Assembly (NCBI GenBank): GCA_900548635.1
Contig: URLP01000003.1
Location: forward strand, 1-33,479
DNA: 33,479 nucleotides
From: an uncultured Megasphaera sp.
Lineage (GTDB): Bacteria; Bacillota; Negativicutes; Veillonellales; Megasphaeraceae
Reading direction: 5' to 3'
The notes under the pieces are model-generated. The model was not told where the DNA came from and ran no database searches. It worked only from the letters and a program-made list of their open reading frames with translations. The position numbers and the translations under genes are program-made. This document shows positions 24,324 to 32,069 of the stretch, one piece after another (within the stretch, counting starts at the first letter, position 1; each line of letters opens with the position of its first letter).

Positions 24324-25840
24324 CCGCGGATTTCGTTCATCATCTTTTCCAGATGTTCTTTGAAATGCGGTTCTTTTTCCGCTTTTTTCAGGATTTTTGT
24401 GCAGGCATGCATCACCGTCGTATGATCGCGGCCATTGAAGGCGGTACCGATATGGGGATACGTATTGCCTGTCAGTTCACGGCACATGTACATGGCAATC
24501 TGCCGCGGCAGGGCGATATCCTTGGTCTTTTTCTTGCCCATCAGGTCCTTATAATTGATATTATAGTGCTGACAGATATAATTCGTGATTTCATCGATGG
24601 TGATGTATTTCTTTTCATCCTGCACGTCCGTGATATAACTGATGGCATGTTTTACCAGGGGCAGCGTGATGTTGCTCTTGGCCTGTGACGCTTCCAGGAG
24701 GACGCGGATGAAGGCACCGTGCAGCTTTCGGATATTTTCGCTGACATTGGCGGCAATATAGTTCAGGGCATCCAGGTCGTAGGTAATGTTTTCCTTTTCC
24801 GCCCAGGCCCGGAGGATAGCCGTCCGCGTTTCCAGATCCGGCGGCTCAATCTGCGTGACCATGCCGTTTTCAAAGCGCGAGCGCAGACGTTCTTCCAGTT
24901 TCTTGATGTCCCGTGGCGGACGGTCGCTGGTGAAGACCATCTGCTTCTTGTCCTGGTAGAGCTTGTTGAAGGTGTGGAAGAATTCTTCCTTCGAACTTTC
25001 CTTGTCACCGCGGCCGAGGAACTGGATATCATCGACGAAGAGGACGTCGACGTTGCGGTAGCGGCGGCGGAAGCTTTCCGTGCTCTTGTCCTGGATACAC
25101 TGGATGAATTCGTTGACGAAGTCTTCACTTGTGATACAGAGGAGACGCATGTTCGGGAAATTTTTCAGCAGTTCGTGGCCGATAGCATGCATCAGATGGG
25201 TCTTGCCCAGGCCGCTGTCGCCGTAGATATAGAAGGGATTCCATTTCTGGGCCGGTGCGGCAGCAATGGACTTGGCGACAGCCGTGGCCACGCGGTTGCT
25301 GTTGCCGACGATGAAGTTATCAAAGGTATAATCTTTATTTAAATTATTATTATAAGGAATTTCATCTGCCGTATGGCTCACGGGGACGGCGTCCTTGACG
25401 ACGGGCATGGCGGCCGTCTGTCTTTCGTCGATAGGCAGTTCCGGCTGGACCCATTCTGTCTGTTCTGACGGGATATTTTGTTCTTTCTGAGCCGGCGGTT
25501 CCGGGGCTGCCGGTGCCGTGTGCTGCGGCGGCAGGACGATCGTTTCGGCTACGGCTTCCTGCGGTGCTTCCGGAGCCGGTTCTTTTTCCTGGCTCGTAAT
25601 CAGGCGGACCTTTGTCGGCCTGCCGATGGCTTTCTGAGCAGCCGCTTCCAGATCCGCTGTATACCGCTTGCTGACATAATTGCAAAGAAATTTTGTCATT
25701 GTGTCCAATATGAGGAGATTATCCTTTTCGGAATACGAGTAGGGAATAATATTGCTTTCGATCCAGTTGTTGAAAATCTCTTGAGGCAAGACTTGTTTCA
25801 GGTTGGCCAGCATTTTTTCCCATAAGCTGAGCAGGTCCAT
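24311..25840 (-). CDS. dnaA: Chromosomal replication initiator DnaA
   Basis: 509-residue initiator ATPase, longer than the usual 440-470 because of an extended linker. Domain I (residues 1-90, LPQEIFNNWIESNIIPYSY) binds helicase. A Pro/Glu/Ala-rich domain II runs from about 95 to 165. Domain III has Walker A GDSGLGKTHLMHA and Walker B VDVLFVDDIQFL plus a sensor region. Domain IV ends with the DnaA signature GRDHTTVMHACTKI. GGAAGG precedes the ATG. It is flanked by DnaA-box clusters on both sides, which would give autoregulation and initiation. Confidence 0.98.
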   Translation of the reverse strand: MDLLSLWEKMLANLKQVLPQEIFNNWIESNIIPYSYSEKDNLLILDTMTKFLCNYVSKRYTADLEAAAQKAIGRPTKVRLITSQEKEPAPEAPQEAVAETIVLPPQHTAPAAPEPPAQKEQNIPSEQTEWVQPELPIDERQTAAMPVVKDAVPVSHTADEIPYNNNLNKDYTFDNFIVGNSNRVATAVAKSIAAAPAQKWNPFYIYGDSGLGKTHLMHAIGHELLKNFPNMRLLCITSEDFVNEFIQCIQDKSTESFRRRYRNVDVLFVDDIQFLGRGDKESSKEEFFHTFNKLYQDKKQMVFTSDRPPRDIKKLEERLRSRFENGMVTQIEPPDLETRTAILRAWAEKENITYDLDALNYIAANVSENIRKLHGAFIRVLLEASQAKSNITLPLVKHAISYITDVQDEKKYITIDEITNYICQHYNINYKDLMGKKKTKDIALPRQIAMYMCRELTGNTYPHIGTAFNGRDHTTVMHACTKILKKAEKEPHFKEHLEKMMNEIRGVDN

Positions 25841-25894
25841 AATAATCCTTCCAATCTGTGAGTAAAATAGGGCGTAAGATAGAGTGTATCATAT

Positions 25895-25911
25895 AAAGTG
25901 CACATGTGTAC
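25895..25911 (-). promoter_or_regulatory. Near-palindrome upstream of dnaA
   Basis: About 60 bases before the dnaA start, GTGCACATGTGTAC forms a near-perfect palindrome centred on CATG, next to the DnaA box at 25920-25928. On the minus strand TATGAT follows downstream as a possible -10. No convincing -35 is seen, so a regulator site or part of the dnaA promoter is only suggested. Confidence 0.25.
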
Positions 25912-25919
25912 AGCTTTAT

Positions 25920-26043
25920 TGTGGATAACGTGGACAATCCAGACGTAAAAACACGGAAAGACGATAGCTATCGAATTTCCGGTTCTTTTCGACTTATCCA
26001 CAAAATGTGGATAGATTGTTGATAATTTATTTATCTATCCACA
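25920..26043. other. oriC: Origin of replication, part 2 (upstream of dnaA): DnaA-box cluster
   Basis: Perfect DnaA boxes are at 25928-25920 (minus) and 25994-26002 (plus). One-mismatch boxes are at 26014-26006 (TGTGGATAG), 26026-26018 (TGTTGATAA) and 26035-26043 (CTATCCACA), with TGTGGACAA-like sites nearby. The stretch 26015-26060 is AT-rich. With the dnaA-dnaN cluster this makes a bipartite origin. The gap from dnaA to rpmH is 383 bases and holds only this cluster, the rpmH promoter and dnaA control sequences. Confidence 0.85.
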
Positions 26044-26137
26044 TTTTACAACAAAACAGAAATTAAGGGAAGAACATTTCTCACGAATACTTATGCAGAA
26101 GGTATACCTAAAAAGCATACAGTACGAAAAAAGGGAC

Positions 26138-26166
26138 TTGACAGGCTGAGGCTCACTTACTATAAT
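26138..26166 (+). promoter_or_regulatory. Consensus sigma-A promoter of rpmH
   Basis: TTGACA (26138-26143), a 17-base spacer, TATAAT (26161-26166): a perfect housekeeping promoter 57 bases before the rpmH start. It drives the right arm away from the origin. Confidence 0.93.
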
Positions 26167-26223
26167 TAACCTGTTATGGTGTAAATTCATTTACTGTCAA
26201 TGATGACGAAGGAGGTGTCTCGC

Positions 26224-26358
26224 TTGAAACAGACATATCAGCCGAATACATTGTGGAGAAAAAGAACTCACGGCTTCCGCGAAAGAATGAAGACAAAAGG
26301 CGGCCGCATGGTTTTGAAAAAACGCCGCATGAAAGGCAGAAAGAAACTCTCTGCTTAA
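26224..26358 (+). CDS. rpmH: 50S ribosomal protein L34
   Basis: 44-residue basic protein of the large ribosomal subunit, starting with TTG and preceded by an exceptional site, AAGGAGGTG, six bases upstream. The sequence KQTYQPNTLWRKRTHGFRER, then MKTKGGRMVLKKRRMKGRKK, is L34 throughout. It is the first gene of the right arm, followed by a terminator-like hairpin and then rnpA, the conserved pair in bacteria. Confidence 0.97.
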   Translation: MKQTYQPNTLWRKRTHGFRERMKTKGGRMVLKKRRMKGRKKLSA

Positions 26359-26370
26359 TTATTACGAGAT

Positions 26371-26409
26371 AAACAGAAAAGTTCCGGATGGCGGAATTTT
26401 TCTGTTTTT
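26371..26409 (+). terminator. Terminator-like hairpin between rpmH and rnpA
   Basis: AAACAGAAAAGTTCCG pairs with CGGAATTTTTCTGTTT around GATGG, followed by T and C residues. It would end part of the rpmH transcripts and lower rnpA expression relative to L34. Because rnpA follows at 26435 with no clear promoter, read-through is expected. Confidence 0.7.
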
Positions 26410-26434
26410 CTGGCATTTTTAGGACAAATCACGT

Positions 26435-26788
26435 ATGTATGAACTAACAAAAGAGCAACGGCTGTGCAAGAACCGGGAGTACCAGCTCGTATACCGCCGC
26501 GGTAAGTCGTACGTCAACCGCCGCGTCGTCCTCTACGTCCTGCCGCGCTCACCGAAACAGCCGACCCGGATTGGTTTTGTAACGGGCAAGAAAATCGGCT
26601 GCGCCGTCGAACGCAACCGCTGCCGCCGCCTGATGAAGGAAGTCTACCGTCTGCACCAGTTTGACCTGCGCGACGGCTTCGACCTGGTCCTTATCGGACG
26701 CAGCAGCTTGAAATATGCCGGCTATAAAGAAGCAGAACACAGCATCCTGCAGCTTTTCCGGCACGCCAGGGTATTGAAAAAGAAGTGA
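26435..26788 (+). CDS. rnpA: Ribonuclease P protein component
   Basis: 117-residue RnpA, which binds the RNase P RNA and helps cleave 5' leaders from tRNA precursors. The RNR signature is in GCAVERNRCRRLMKEVYR, and RIGFVTGKKIG is the conserved strand before it. The ATG at 26435 has only a weak site (AGGA, 10 bases upstream). The gene overlaps nothing and leads into yidD six bases later. Confidence 0.96.
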   Translation: MYELTKEQRLCKNREYQLVYRRGKSYVNRRVVLYVLPRSPKQPTRIGFVTGKKIGCAVERNRCRRLMKEVYRLHQFDLRDGFDLVLIGRSSLKYAGYKEAEHSILQLFRHARVLKKK

Positions 26789-26794
26789 TCGCAC

Positions 26795-27004
26795 ATGAAA
26801 CGGTGTTTCATAGCCCTTATCCGGTTTTACCAACTGTTCATATCGCCCCTGCACCGTCCGTGCTGCCGGTTCTATCCGACATGTTCTGCCTATGCCATCG
26901 AGGCGCTGCAGAAGTACGGTGCTCTTAAAGGGAGTTATTTGGCAGTAAGGCGCATTTTAAAATGCCATCCCTTTCACAAAGGCGGTTATGATCCGGTACC
27001 GTAA
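26795..27004 (+). CDS. yidD: Membrane protein insertion efficiency factor YidD
   Basis: 69-residue YidD, a small inner-membrane-associated protein that aids YidC-dependent insertion. The family core RFYQLFISPLHRPCCRFYPTCS with its paired cysteines, YAIEALQKYGALKGSYLA, and the ending CHPFHKGGYDPVP are intact. It lies between rnpA and yidC, the standard place. Confidence 0.96.
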   Translation: MKRCFIALIRFYQLFISPLHRPCCRFYPTCSAYAIEALQKYGALKGSYLAVRRILKCHPFHKGGYDPVP

Positions 27005-27040
27005 ATCCCCATTTTTACAACTGAACAGGAGTTGAGAGTA

Positions 27041-27730
27041 TTGGGCTTTTTCAGTGGAATAATGGATGTCCTCAGCGGTATTATGACGACATTCATGAAT
27101 TACTGCTATGTATTTACCCAGAATGTAGGTTATCCGAGCTATGGCATTGCCATTATCATGCTCACCTTGATTATTAAACTGGTTCTGGCTCCGCTTACAG
27201 CTAAACAGATCCGTTCCATGGAAGGCATGCAGACACTGCAGCCGAAAATCAAAGAATTACAGAAGAAATATAAGGGCAATCAGAAGAAGATGCAGGAAGA
27301 AATGAGCAAGCTCTATCGGGAAATGGGCGTTAACCCCCTTTCGGGCTGCCTGCCGATTCTTATCCAGATGCCGTTCCTCATCGCCATCTTCTACGCTCTC
27401 CGGGAATATCCCTATGACCCTGCTTTTGAAAGCTTCTTATGGCTCCCGAGCCTTGGTCAGCCGGATCCCACATATATCATGCCGGTTTTGTCGGCCGTCT
27501 CGACGTACTTCATCCAGAATCAGATGTCCGGCACGCAGGTGGCCGCTTCTGATGCCCAGGCAAAACAGCAGAAAATCATGAAGATCGTCATGCCGCTTTT
27601 CATCGGCTGGATCAGCTTGAATTTCCCCAGTGGCCTGGTTATTTACTGGGTTGTTTCTAACGTATTCCAGTGGGCTCAGCAGTTCCTGATGGCCCATCTT
27701 AAGAAAAAAGGAGCACGAACAGAAGCATGA
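27041..27730 (+). CDS. yidC: Membrane protein insertase YidC/Oxa1 family
   Basis: 229-residue short, Gram-positive-type YidC/OxaA insertase without the large periplasmic domain of proteobacterial YidC. A TTG at 27041 is chosen as start because AGGAG lies nine bases before it; the earlier in-frame TTG at 27032 directly abuts that site. About five membrane segments are visible. The TM2-TM3 helical hairpin includes LQKKYKGNQKKMQEEMSKLYREMGVNPLSGC. No lipoprotein signal (LxxC) is seen at the N-terminus. The stop overlaps the jag ATG (ATGA). Confidence 0.94.
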   Translation: MGFFSGIMDVLSGIMTTFMNYCYVFTQNVGYPSYGIAIIMLTLIIKLVLAPLTAKQIRSMEGMQTLQPKIKELQKKYKGNQKKMQEEMSKLYREMGVNPLSGCLPILIQMPFLIAIFYALREYPYDPAFESFLWLPSLGQPDPTYIMPVLSAVSTYFIQNQMSGTQVAASDAQAKQQKIMKIVMPLFIGWISLNFPSGLVIYWVVSNVFQWAQQFLMAHLKKKGARTEA

Positions 27731-28542
27731 GTACCATCGAAACTACAGGAAAAACAATCGAAGATGCCGTCCGCTCCGGTCTGGTGCGCCTCGGCAGAAT
27801 GAAAGAAGAAGTCGACATCGAAGTCCTGGAAGAACCGAAGAGCGGTTTCTTCGGCTTCGGCAGCAAGCCGGCTAAGGTCCGCATTACAGAAAAAGAAGGC
27901 TTGCCGTCCGTGCCGACCGTAGACGATATCAAAGCACCCCTGGAAGCGGCAGCCAAGACGGAAGAAATGGCAGTACCTGCCAAGGAAGCCGCTCTTCCCG
28001 AAGTGAAGGAAGCGGCCGCAGAAGCAGTACCGGCAGCGGCTGAACCTGTTTCCGGCGAAAGCGACGAAAGCGAAGCTGAAAGCTTTACGGCTGAAGAAGC
28101 AGCTGTAAAAGCCAAAGCTTTCCTTCAGGAAGTGCTGAAGAACATGGGCATCGACGTGGTCATCGAAAAGATGATCAAGTCCGATAAAGTCCTGCTGCAT
28201 CTGCACGGCAAGAACCTGGGCATCCTCATCGGCAAACACGGCCAGACCCTGGACGCCCTCCAGTATCTGACCAATTTGACGACCAATCAGGGCCAGAGCA
28301 CGCGCCACTTTATCATGCTCGACGTGGAAAATTACCGCCATCGCCGGGAAGAAACGCTGAAGCAGCTGGCAATCCGCCTGGCCAACCGCGTCAAGAAGAA
28401 CGGCGACCGCGTCGTCCTCGAACCGATGAACGGCTATGAACGCAAAATCATCCATGTGACTTTGCAGAACGACCCGCAGGTCCGCACCGAAAGCGAAGGC
28501 CAGGATCCATACCGTCACGTCGTCATCTACTATCAGGAATAA
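27727..28542 (+). CDS. jag: RNA-binding protein Jag/KhpB
   Basis: 271 residues. The Jag_N domain (1-57) ends with LEEPKSGFFGFGSKPAKVRI. An Ala/Glu-rich, probably disordered linker runs from about 60 to 125. A KH domain follows with LGILIGKHGQTLDALQYLTN (about 160-180), then an R3H domain with LANRVKKNGDRVVLEPMNGYERKIIH. KhpB acts with KhpA as a global RNA-binding protein affecting cell length and division in some Firmicutes. The start overlaps the yidC stop by four bases, so the two are coupled. Confidence 0.95.
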   Translation: MSTIETTGKTIEDAVRSGLVRLGRMKEEVDIEVLEEPKSGFFGFGSKPAKVRITEKEGLPSVPTVDDIKAPLEAAAKTEEMAVPAKEAALPEVKEAAAEAVPAAAEPVSGESDESEAESFTAEEAAVKAKAFLQEVLKNMGIDVVIEKMIKSDKVLLHLHGKNLGILIGKHGQTLDALQYLTNLTTNQGQSTRHFIMLDVENYRHRREETLKQLAIRLANRVKKNGDRVVLEPMNGYERKIIHVTLQNDPQVRTESEGQDPYRHVVIYYQE

Positions 28543-28547
28543 TTGAA

Positions 28548-28587
28548 AGGCTGCATTAGGCTTTTCCCCTTATGCGCAGCCTCGTTT
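28548..28587 (+). terminator. Weak terminator-like hairpin after jag
   Basis: AGGCTGC (28548-28554) pairs with GCAGCCT (28576-28582) across a 21-base loop, followed by CGTTTT. The loop is unusually long, and it looks like a terminator with extra bases inserted. It would end the rpmH-jag transcript inefficiently. Confidence 0.45.
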
Positions 28588-28593
28588 TACCCG

Positions 28594-28724
28594 TCGTTTG
28601 TCGTGGGTCGTTCATCGTTTGCCGTTGTAGGGGCGCCCACGTGGGGCACCCGCGCGAATTCTGTGGATATCCTTATCTGCTGTTTGTGCGAAACTTCGAC
28701 GAACGACGAACGCCAAACGAACCA
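28594..28724. repeat. Bipartite seven-base repeat element in the jag-mnmE gap
   Basis: The left arm at 28594-28628 is TCGTTTG, TCGTGGG, TCGTTCA, TCGTTTG, CCGTTGT. The core at 28627-28690 contains TAGGGGCGCCCACGTGGGGC and CCCGCGCGAATTCTGTGGAT. The right arm at 28697-28724 is CGACGAA, CGACGAA, CGCCAAA, CGAACCA. The right arm read in reverse (TCGTTTGGCG..., TCGTTCG) resembles the left arm, so the arms form an inverted pair able to fold into a long hairpin. No coding sequence is seen. Confidence 0.7.
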
Positions 28725-28727
28725 CAT

Positions 28728-28760
28728 AAGGACCTGCCGCTTTGTGCGGCGGGTCCTTTT
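28728..28760 (+). terminator. Strong terminator-like hairpin just before mnmE
   Basis: AAGGACCTGCCGC pairs with GCGGCGGGTCCTT around TTTGT with one wobble, followed by TTTT. It ends 22 bases before the mnmE ATG, leaving no room for a promoter after it. Confidence 0.75.
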
Positions 28761-28781
28761 CCACATCGAAAGGAGTACAAC

Positions 28782-30167
28782 ATGTACGATACTAGTGATA
28801 CGATTGCGGCCATTGCGACCCCTTTGGGGGAAAGCGGCATCGGCGTCATCCGTATCAGCGGCAGCAAGGCTTATGACGTGGGCGATGCCATTTTCCGGAA
28901 TCACTCCGGCAAAGCCGGCACACCTTTAGCCCAGCGCCGGGACCGTTCTGTCCAGTACGGCTTGATTGTCGCCGATGACGGCCGTCCCGTCGACGAAGTG
29001 CTGCTCCTGATCATGAAGGGCCCCCATTCGTATACGGCGGAAGACGTCCTGGAAATCCAGTGTCACGGCGGCCGCAAGGCGCTGGAAGAAATCCTCGGCC
29101 TCGTCCTTGCTCACGGTGCTCGCATGGCCAATCCCGGTGAATTCACGCAGCGCGCTTTCGTTAACGGCCGCATCGATCTGGCCCAGGCCGAAGCCGTCAT
29201 GGACGTCATCCAGGCTAAGAGCCGTCAGGGACTGACCAGTGCCGTCAGCCAGCTCGAAGGCCGCCTCTCGAAAGTCATCGGCGCCATGCGCAAAGAGCTG
29301 ACGGATTTCATTACCCGCCTGGAAGTGACCATCGATTATCCGGAAGAAGATCTGGAAGATATTACTGTGCCCGATGTGGCCGGCGCCATCCGCAAGCAGC
29401 TTGCCGCCCTCGATGTCATGCTGAAAGAATCGCATGACGGCCGCATTATCCGCGACGGTGTCATGGCGGCCATTGCCGGTACGCCGAATGCCGGCAAGTC
29501 GAGCCTTTTGAACCGCCTCTTAAAAGAAGACCGGGCCATCGTCACGGACGTGCCCGGTACGACGCGGGACGTCCTGGAAGAATGGATTTCCCTGAAAGGC
29601 GTGCCGGTCTGCCTCGTCGATACGGCAGGCATCCGCGAAACGGACGATACGGTCGAAAAAATCGGCGTCACCAAGGCAAAGGCGTATATGGACAAGGCCG
29701 ACGTTATCCTCGTCGTCATCGACCGTTCCCGTCCCTTGTCAGACGAAGATAAGGCCATCCTGGACGAAACGAAGGACAAGAACGCCTTCATCATCCTCAA
29801 TAAGACGGATCTGCCCGCCGTCGTCGCCGCCGCAGACCTTGAAGGATACGGTCATCCCGTCCTTTCCGTCTCAGCCGGCACGGGCGAAGGCCTGGATACC
29901 CTGAAGGACCAGCTCCTTGCCCAGGCCCTCTCCCACGCCGATACGGCCGGCAGCGCCCTGCTCACCAATACGCGCCATATCGAATTGGTCCGCCAGAGCC
30001 GGGAAGCCCTGCAGAGGGCCCTCGATTCCATCGAAAACGGCATGCCCGTCGACTGTGCCGTCGTCGACCTGCGCGAAGCCTGGGACCTTTTGGGCTCAAT
30101 TACAGGCGATACGGTCCACGACGATATGGTTGAAGAAATCTTCAGCCGATTCTGTTTAGGGAAGTAA
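28782..30167 (+). CDS. mnmE: tRNA U34 modification GTPase MnmE
   Basis: 461-residue GTPase that, with MnmG, installs the carboxymethylaminomethyl group on wobble uridine 34 of several tRNAs. The N-terminal tetrahydrofolate-binding domain begins DTIAAIATPLGESGIGVIRISG. The inserted G domain has G1 GTPNAGKSSLLNRL (about residue 234), G2 VPGTTRD, G3 DTAGI and G4 NKTD. The C-terminal CLGK replaces the common CIGK and keeps the catalytic Cys. The ATG at 28782 has AAAGGAG upstream; a longer reading frame runs back through the repeat and is rejected. MnmG follows 12 bases later. Confidence 0.97.
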   Translation: MYDTSDTIAAIATPLGESGIGVIRISGSKAYDVGDAIFRNHSGKAGTPLAQRRDRSVQYGLIVADDGRPVDEVLLLIMKGPHSYTAEDVLEIQCHGGRKALEEILGLVLAHGARMANPGEFTQRAFVNGRIDLAQAEAVMDVIQAKSRQGLTSAVSQLEGRLSKVIGAMRKELTDFITRLEVTIDYPEEDLEDITVPDVAGAIRKQLAALDVMLKESHDGRIIRDGVMAAIAGTPNAGKSSLLNRLLKEDRAIVTDVPGTTRDVLEEWISLKGVPVCLVDTAGIRETDDTVEKIGVTKAKAYMDKADVILVVIDRSRPLSDEDKAILDETKDKNAFIILNKTDLPAVVAAADLEGYGHPVLSVSAGTGEGLDTLKDQLLAQALSHADTAGSALLTNTRHIELVRQSREALQRALDSIENGMPVDCAVVDLREAWDLLGSITGDTVHDDMVEEIFSRFCLGK

Positions 30168-30179
30168 AGGAGTGTAAAC

Positions 30180-32069
30180 ATGTTTACCGTTGATACATAC
30201 GATGTCATCGTCATCGGTGCCGGCCATGCCGGCTGTGAAGCCGCTTTGGCCAGTGCCCGCCTGGGCGCTAAGACCCTGATGGCGACGCTGAATTTAGACA
30301 ATATTGCCCTCATGCCCTGCAATCCTGCTGTCGGCGGCCCGGGCAAGAGCCACCTCGTCCGGGAAATCGATGCCCTGGGCGGTGAAATGGGCATCAATAC
30401 GGATAAGACCTGTCTCCAGATGCGCATGCTCAACACCGGCAAAGGACCGGCTGTTTATTCCCTGCGGGCCCAGTCCGATAAGAAGATGTACCAGCTGGCC
30501 ATGACGCATACTCTGGAAAATCAGGATAATCTCGACGTCAAGCAGCTCATGATCACGGACCTCCTCGTCGAAGACGGCGCCGTCACGGGCGTCCGCACGG
30601 AACTGGACGAAGTCTACAAGGCCAAGTGCGTCATCCTGGCGACAGGGACCTATTTGAAGGGGAAAATTATCATCGGCACGTGCACCTATTCCGGCGGCCC
30701 TATCGGCCAGCGTTCGGCCGAAGACCTGTCAGGCTCCCTCTTAAAGGCCGGCCTCAAACTGATGCGCTTTAAAACCGGTACGCCGGCCCGCGTCGACCGC
30801 CGTACCCTGCGGACCGAGGAAATGGCCAAACAGGAAGGCGACAAAGACGGTCATGCCTTCTCCTTCCTTTCGGAACGGAAGAATCGCAACAAAGAATGCT
30901 GCTGGCTGACTTTCACCAACGAAAAGACGCATAAGATCATCCGCGACAATCTCGACCGGGCGCCGATGTGCAATGGCATCATCCAGGGCATCGGGCCGCG
31001 CTACTGCCCGTCCATCGAATCGAAGATCGTCCGCTTCGCCGATAAGAAACGCCACCAGCTCTTCATCGAACCCGAAGGAGAAGCGACGGAAGAAATGTAC
31101 GTCCAGGGCATGAGCACCAGCATGCCGGCTGACGTCCAGTACGCTTTCCTGCGCACCATCCCGGGCCTGGAAGACGTCAAGATCATGCGTCCGGGCTATG
31201 CCATCGAATACGACTGCCTCGACCCGACACAGCTCACGCCGTGGCTGGAAGTAAAGAAGATTGCCGGCCTCTTTTCCGCAGGTCAGGCCAACGGTACCAG
31301 CGGCTATGAAGAAGCAGCGGCCCAGGGACTGATGGCCGGCATCAATGCGGCCTTGAAAATCAAAGGTAAGGAACCGTTCATCCTCACCCGTTCGGAAGCC
31401 TACATCGGCGTCCTCATCGACGACCTGGTCACGAAGGGCACGAACGAACCGTACCGCATCATGACCAGCCGCAGCGAATACCGCCTCATCCTGCGCCAGG
31501 ACAACGCCGACCTGCGCCTGACCCAGAAGGGCTATGACCTGGGCCTGGTTACGCAGGAACGCTACGACCTCTTCACGGCCAAGAAAAAGGCGATCGACGA
31601 AGGCATCGCCGCCCTTAAGGCCATTTCCGTCACGCCGTCTAAGGCCAACCTGGAAAAACTGGCACAGCTCGGCACGGCGCCCATCCATACGGCCATTACA
31701 GCCTACGACCTCCTGCGCCGCAGCGATGTCAACTACGAAGCCCTGCGTACGGTTTTCGACCTGCCGGAACTGACAGCCGACGTGGAAGAAGAAATTGAAA
31801 TCATGATTAAATACGAAGGCTATATCAGCCGTCAGCTGGAACAGGTCGAAAAGATGAACCGCCTGGAACAGAAAAAGATGCCTGCCGACATCGTCTATGC
31901 CGACATCGATACCCTCTCTGCCGAAGCGCGGCAGAAGCTCGACGAAATCCGCCCTGTCTCCTTAGGCCAGGCAAGCCGCATCTCCGGCGTTTCGCCGGCA
32001 GACATTACGGCCCTGCTCATCGTCCTGGAACAGCGCAGCCGGGAGGAAAAAAGCCATGTTTCGCACTGA
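30180..32069 (+). CDS. mnmG: tRNA U34 modification FAD enzyme MnmG (GidA)
   Basis: 629-residue FAD-binding partner of MnmE. The dinucleotide-binding motif VIGAGHAGCEAALASARLG is at residues 11-30, and NPAVGGPGKSHLVREIDALGG follows. The NADH-binding insertion, the conserved Cys loop (TFTNEKTHKIIRDNLDRAPMCNG region) and the C-terminal MnmE-contact helices (SRQLEQVEKMNRLEQKK) are present. AAAGGAG precedes the ATG. Its 3' end overlaps rsmG by 14 bases. Confidence 0.97.
   Translation: MFTVDTYDVIVIGAGHAGCEAALASARLGAKTLMATLNLDNIALMPCNPAVGGPGKSHLVREIDALGGEMGINTDKTCLQMRMLNTGKGPAVYSLRAQSDKKMYQLAMTHTLENQDNLDVKQLMITDLLVEDGAVTGVRTELDEVYKAKCVILATGTYLKGKIIIGTCTYSGGPIGQRSAEDLSGSLLKAGLKLMRFKTGTPARVDRRTLRTEEMAKQEGDKDGHAFSFLSERKNRNKECCWLTFTNEKTHKIIRDNLDRAPMCNGIIQGIGPRYCPSIESKIVRFADKKRHQLFIEPEGEATEEMYVQGMSTSMPADVQYAFLRTIPGLEDVKIMRPGYAIEYDCLDPTQLTPWLEVKKIAGLFSAGQANGTSGYEEAAAQGLMAGINAALKIKGKEPFILTRSEAYIGVLIDDLVTKGTNEPYRIMTSRSEYRLILRQDNADLRLTQKGYDLGLVTQERYDLFTAKKKAIDEGIAALKAISVTPSKANLEKLAQLGTAPIHTAITAYDLLRRSDVNYEALRTVFDLPELTADVEEEIEIMIKYEGYISRQLEQVEKMNRLEQKKMPADIVYADIDTLSAEARQKLDEIRPVSLGQASRISGVSPADITALLIVLEQRSREEKSHVSH

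Noticed and set aside
28090..28140. Ala/Glu-rich region of jag as an inserted repeat
   Set aside because: A low-complexity linker between the Jag_N and KH domains is usual in this family; the frame and domains are intact.
28572..28781. Upstream extension of mnmE
   Set aside because: It would translate the heptamer repeat and the terminator hairpin. The ATG at 28782 has a good ribosome site and matches the MnmE N-terminus.
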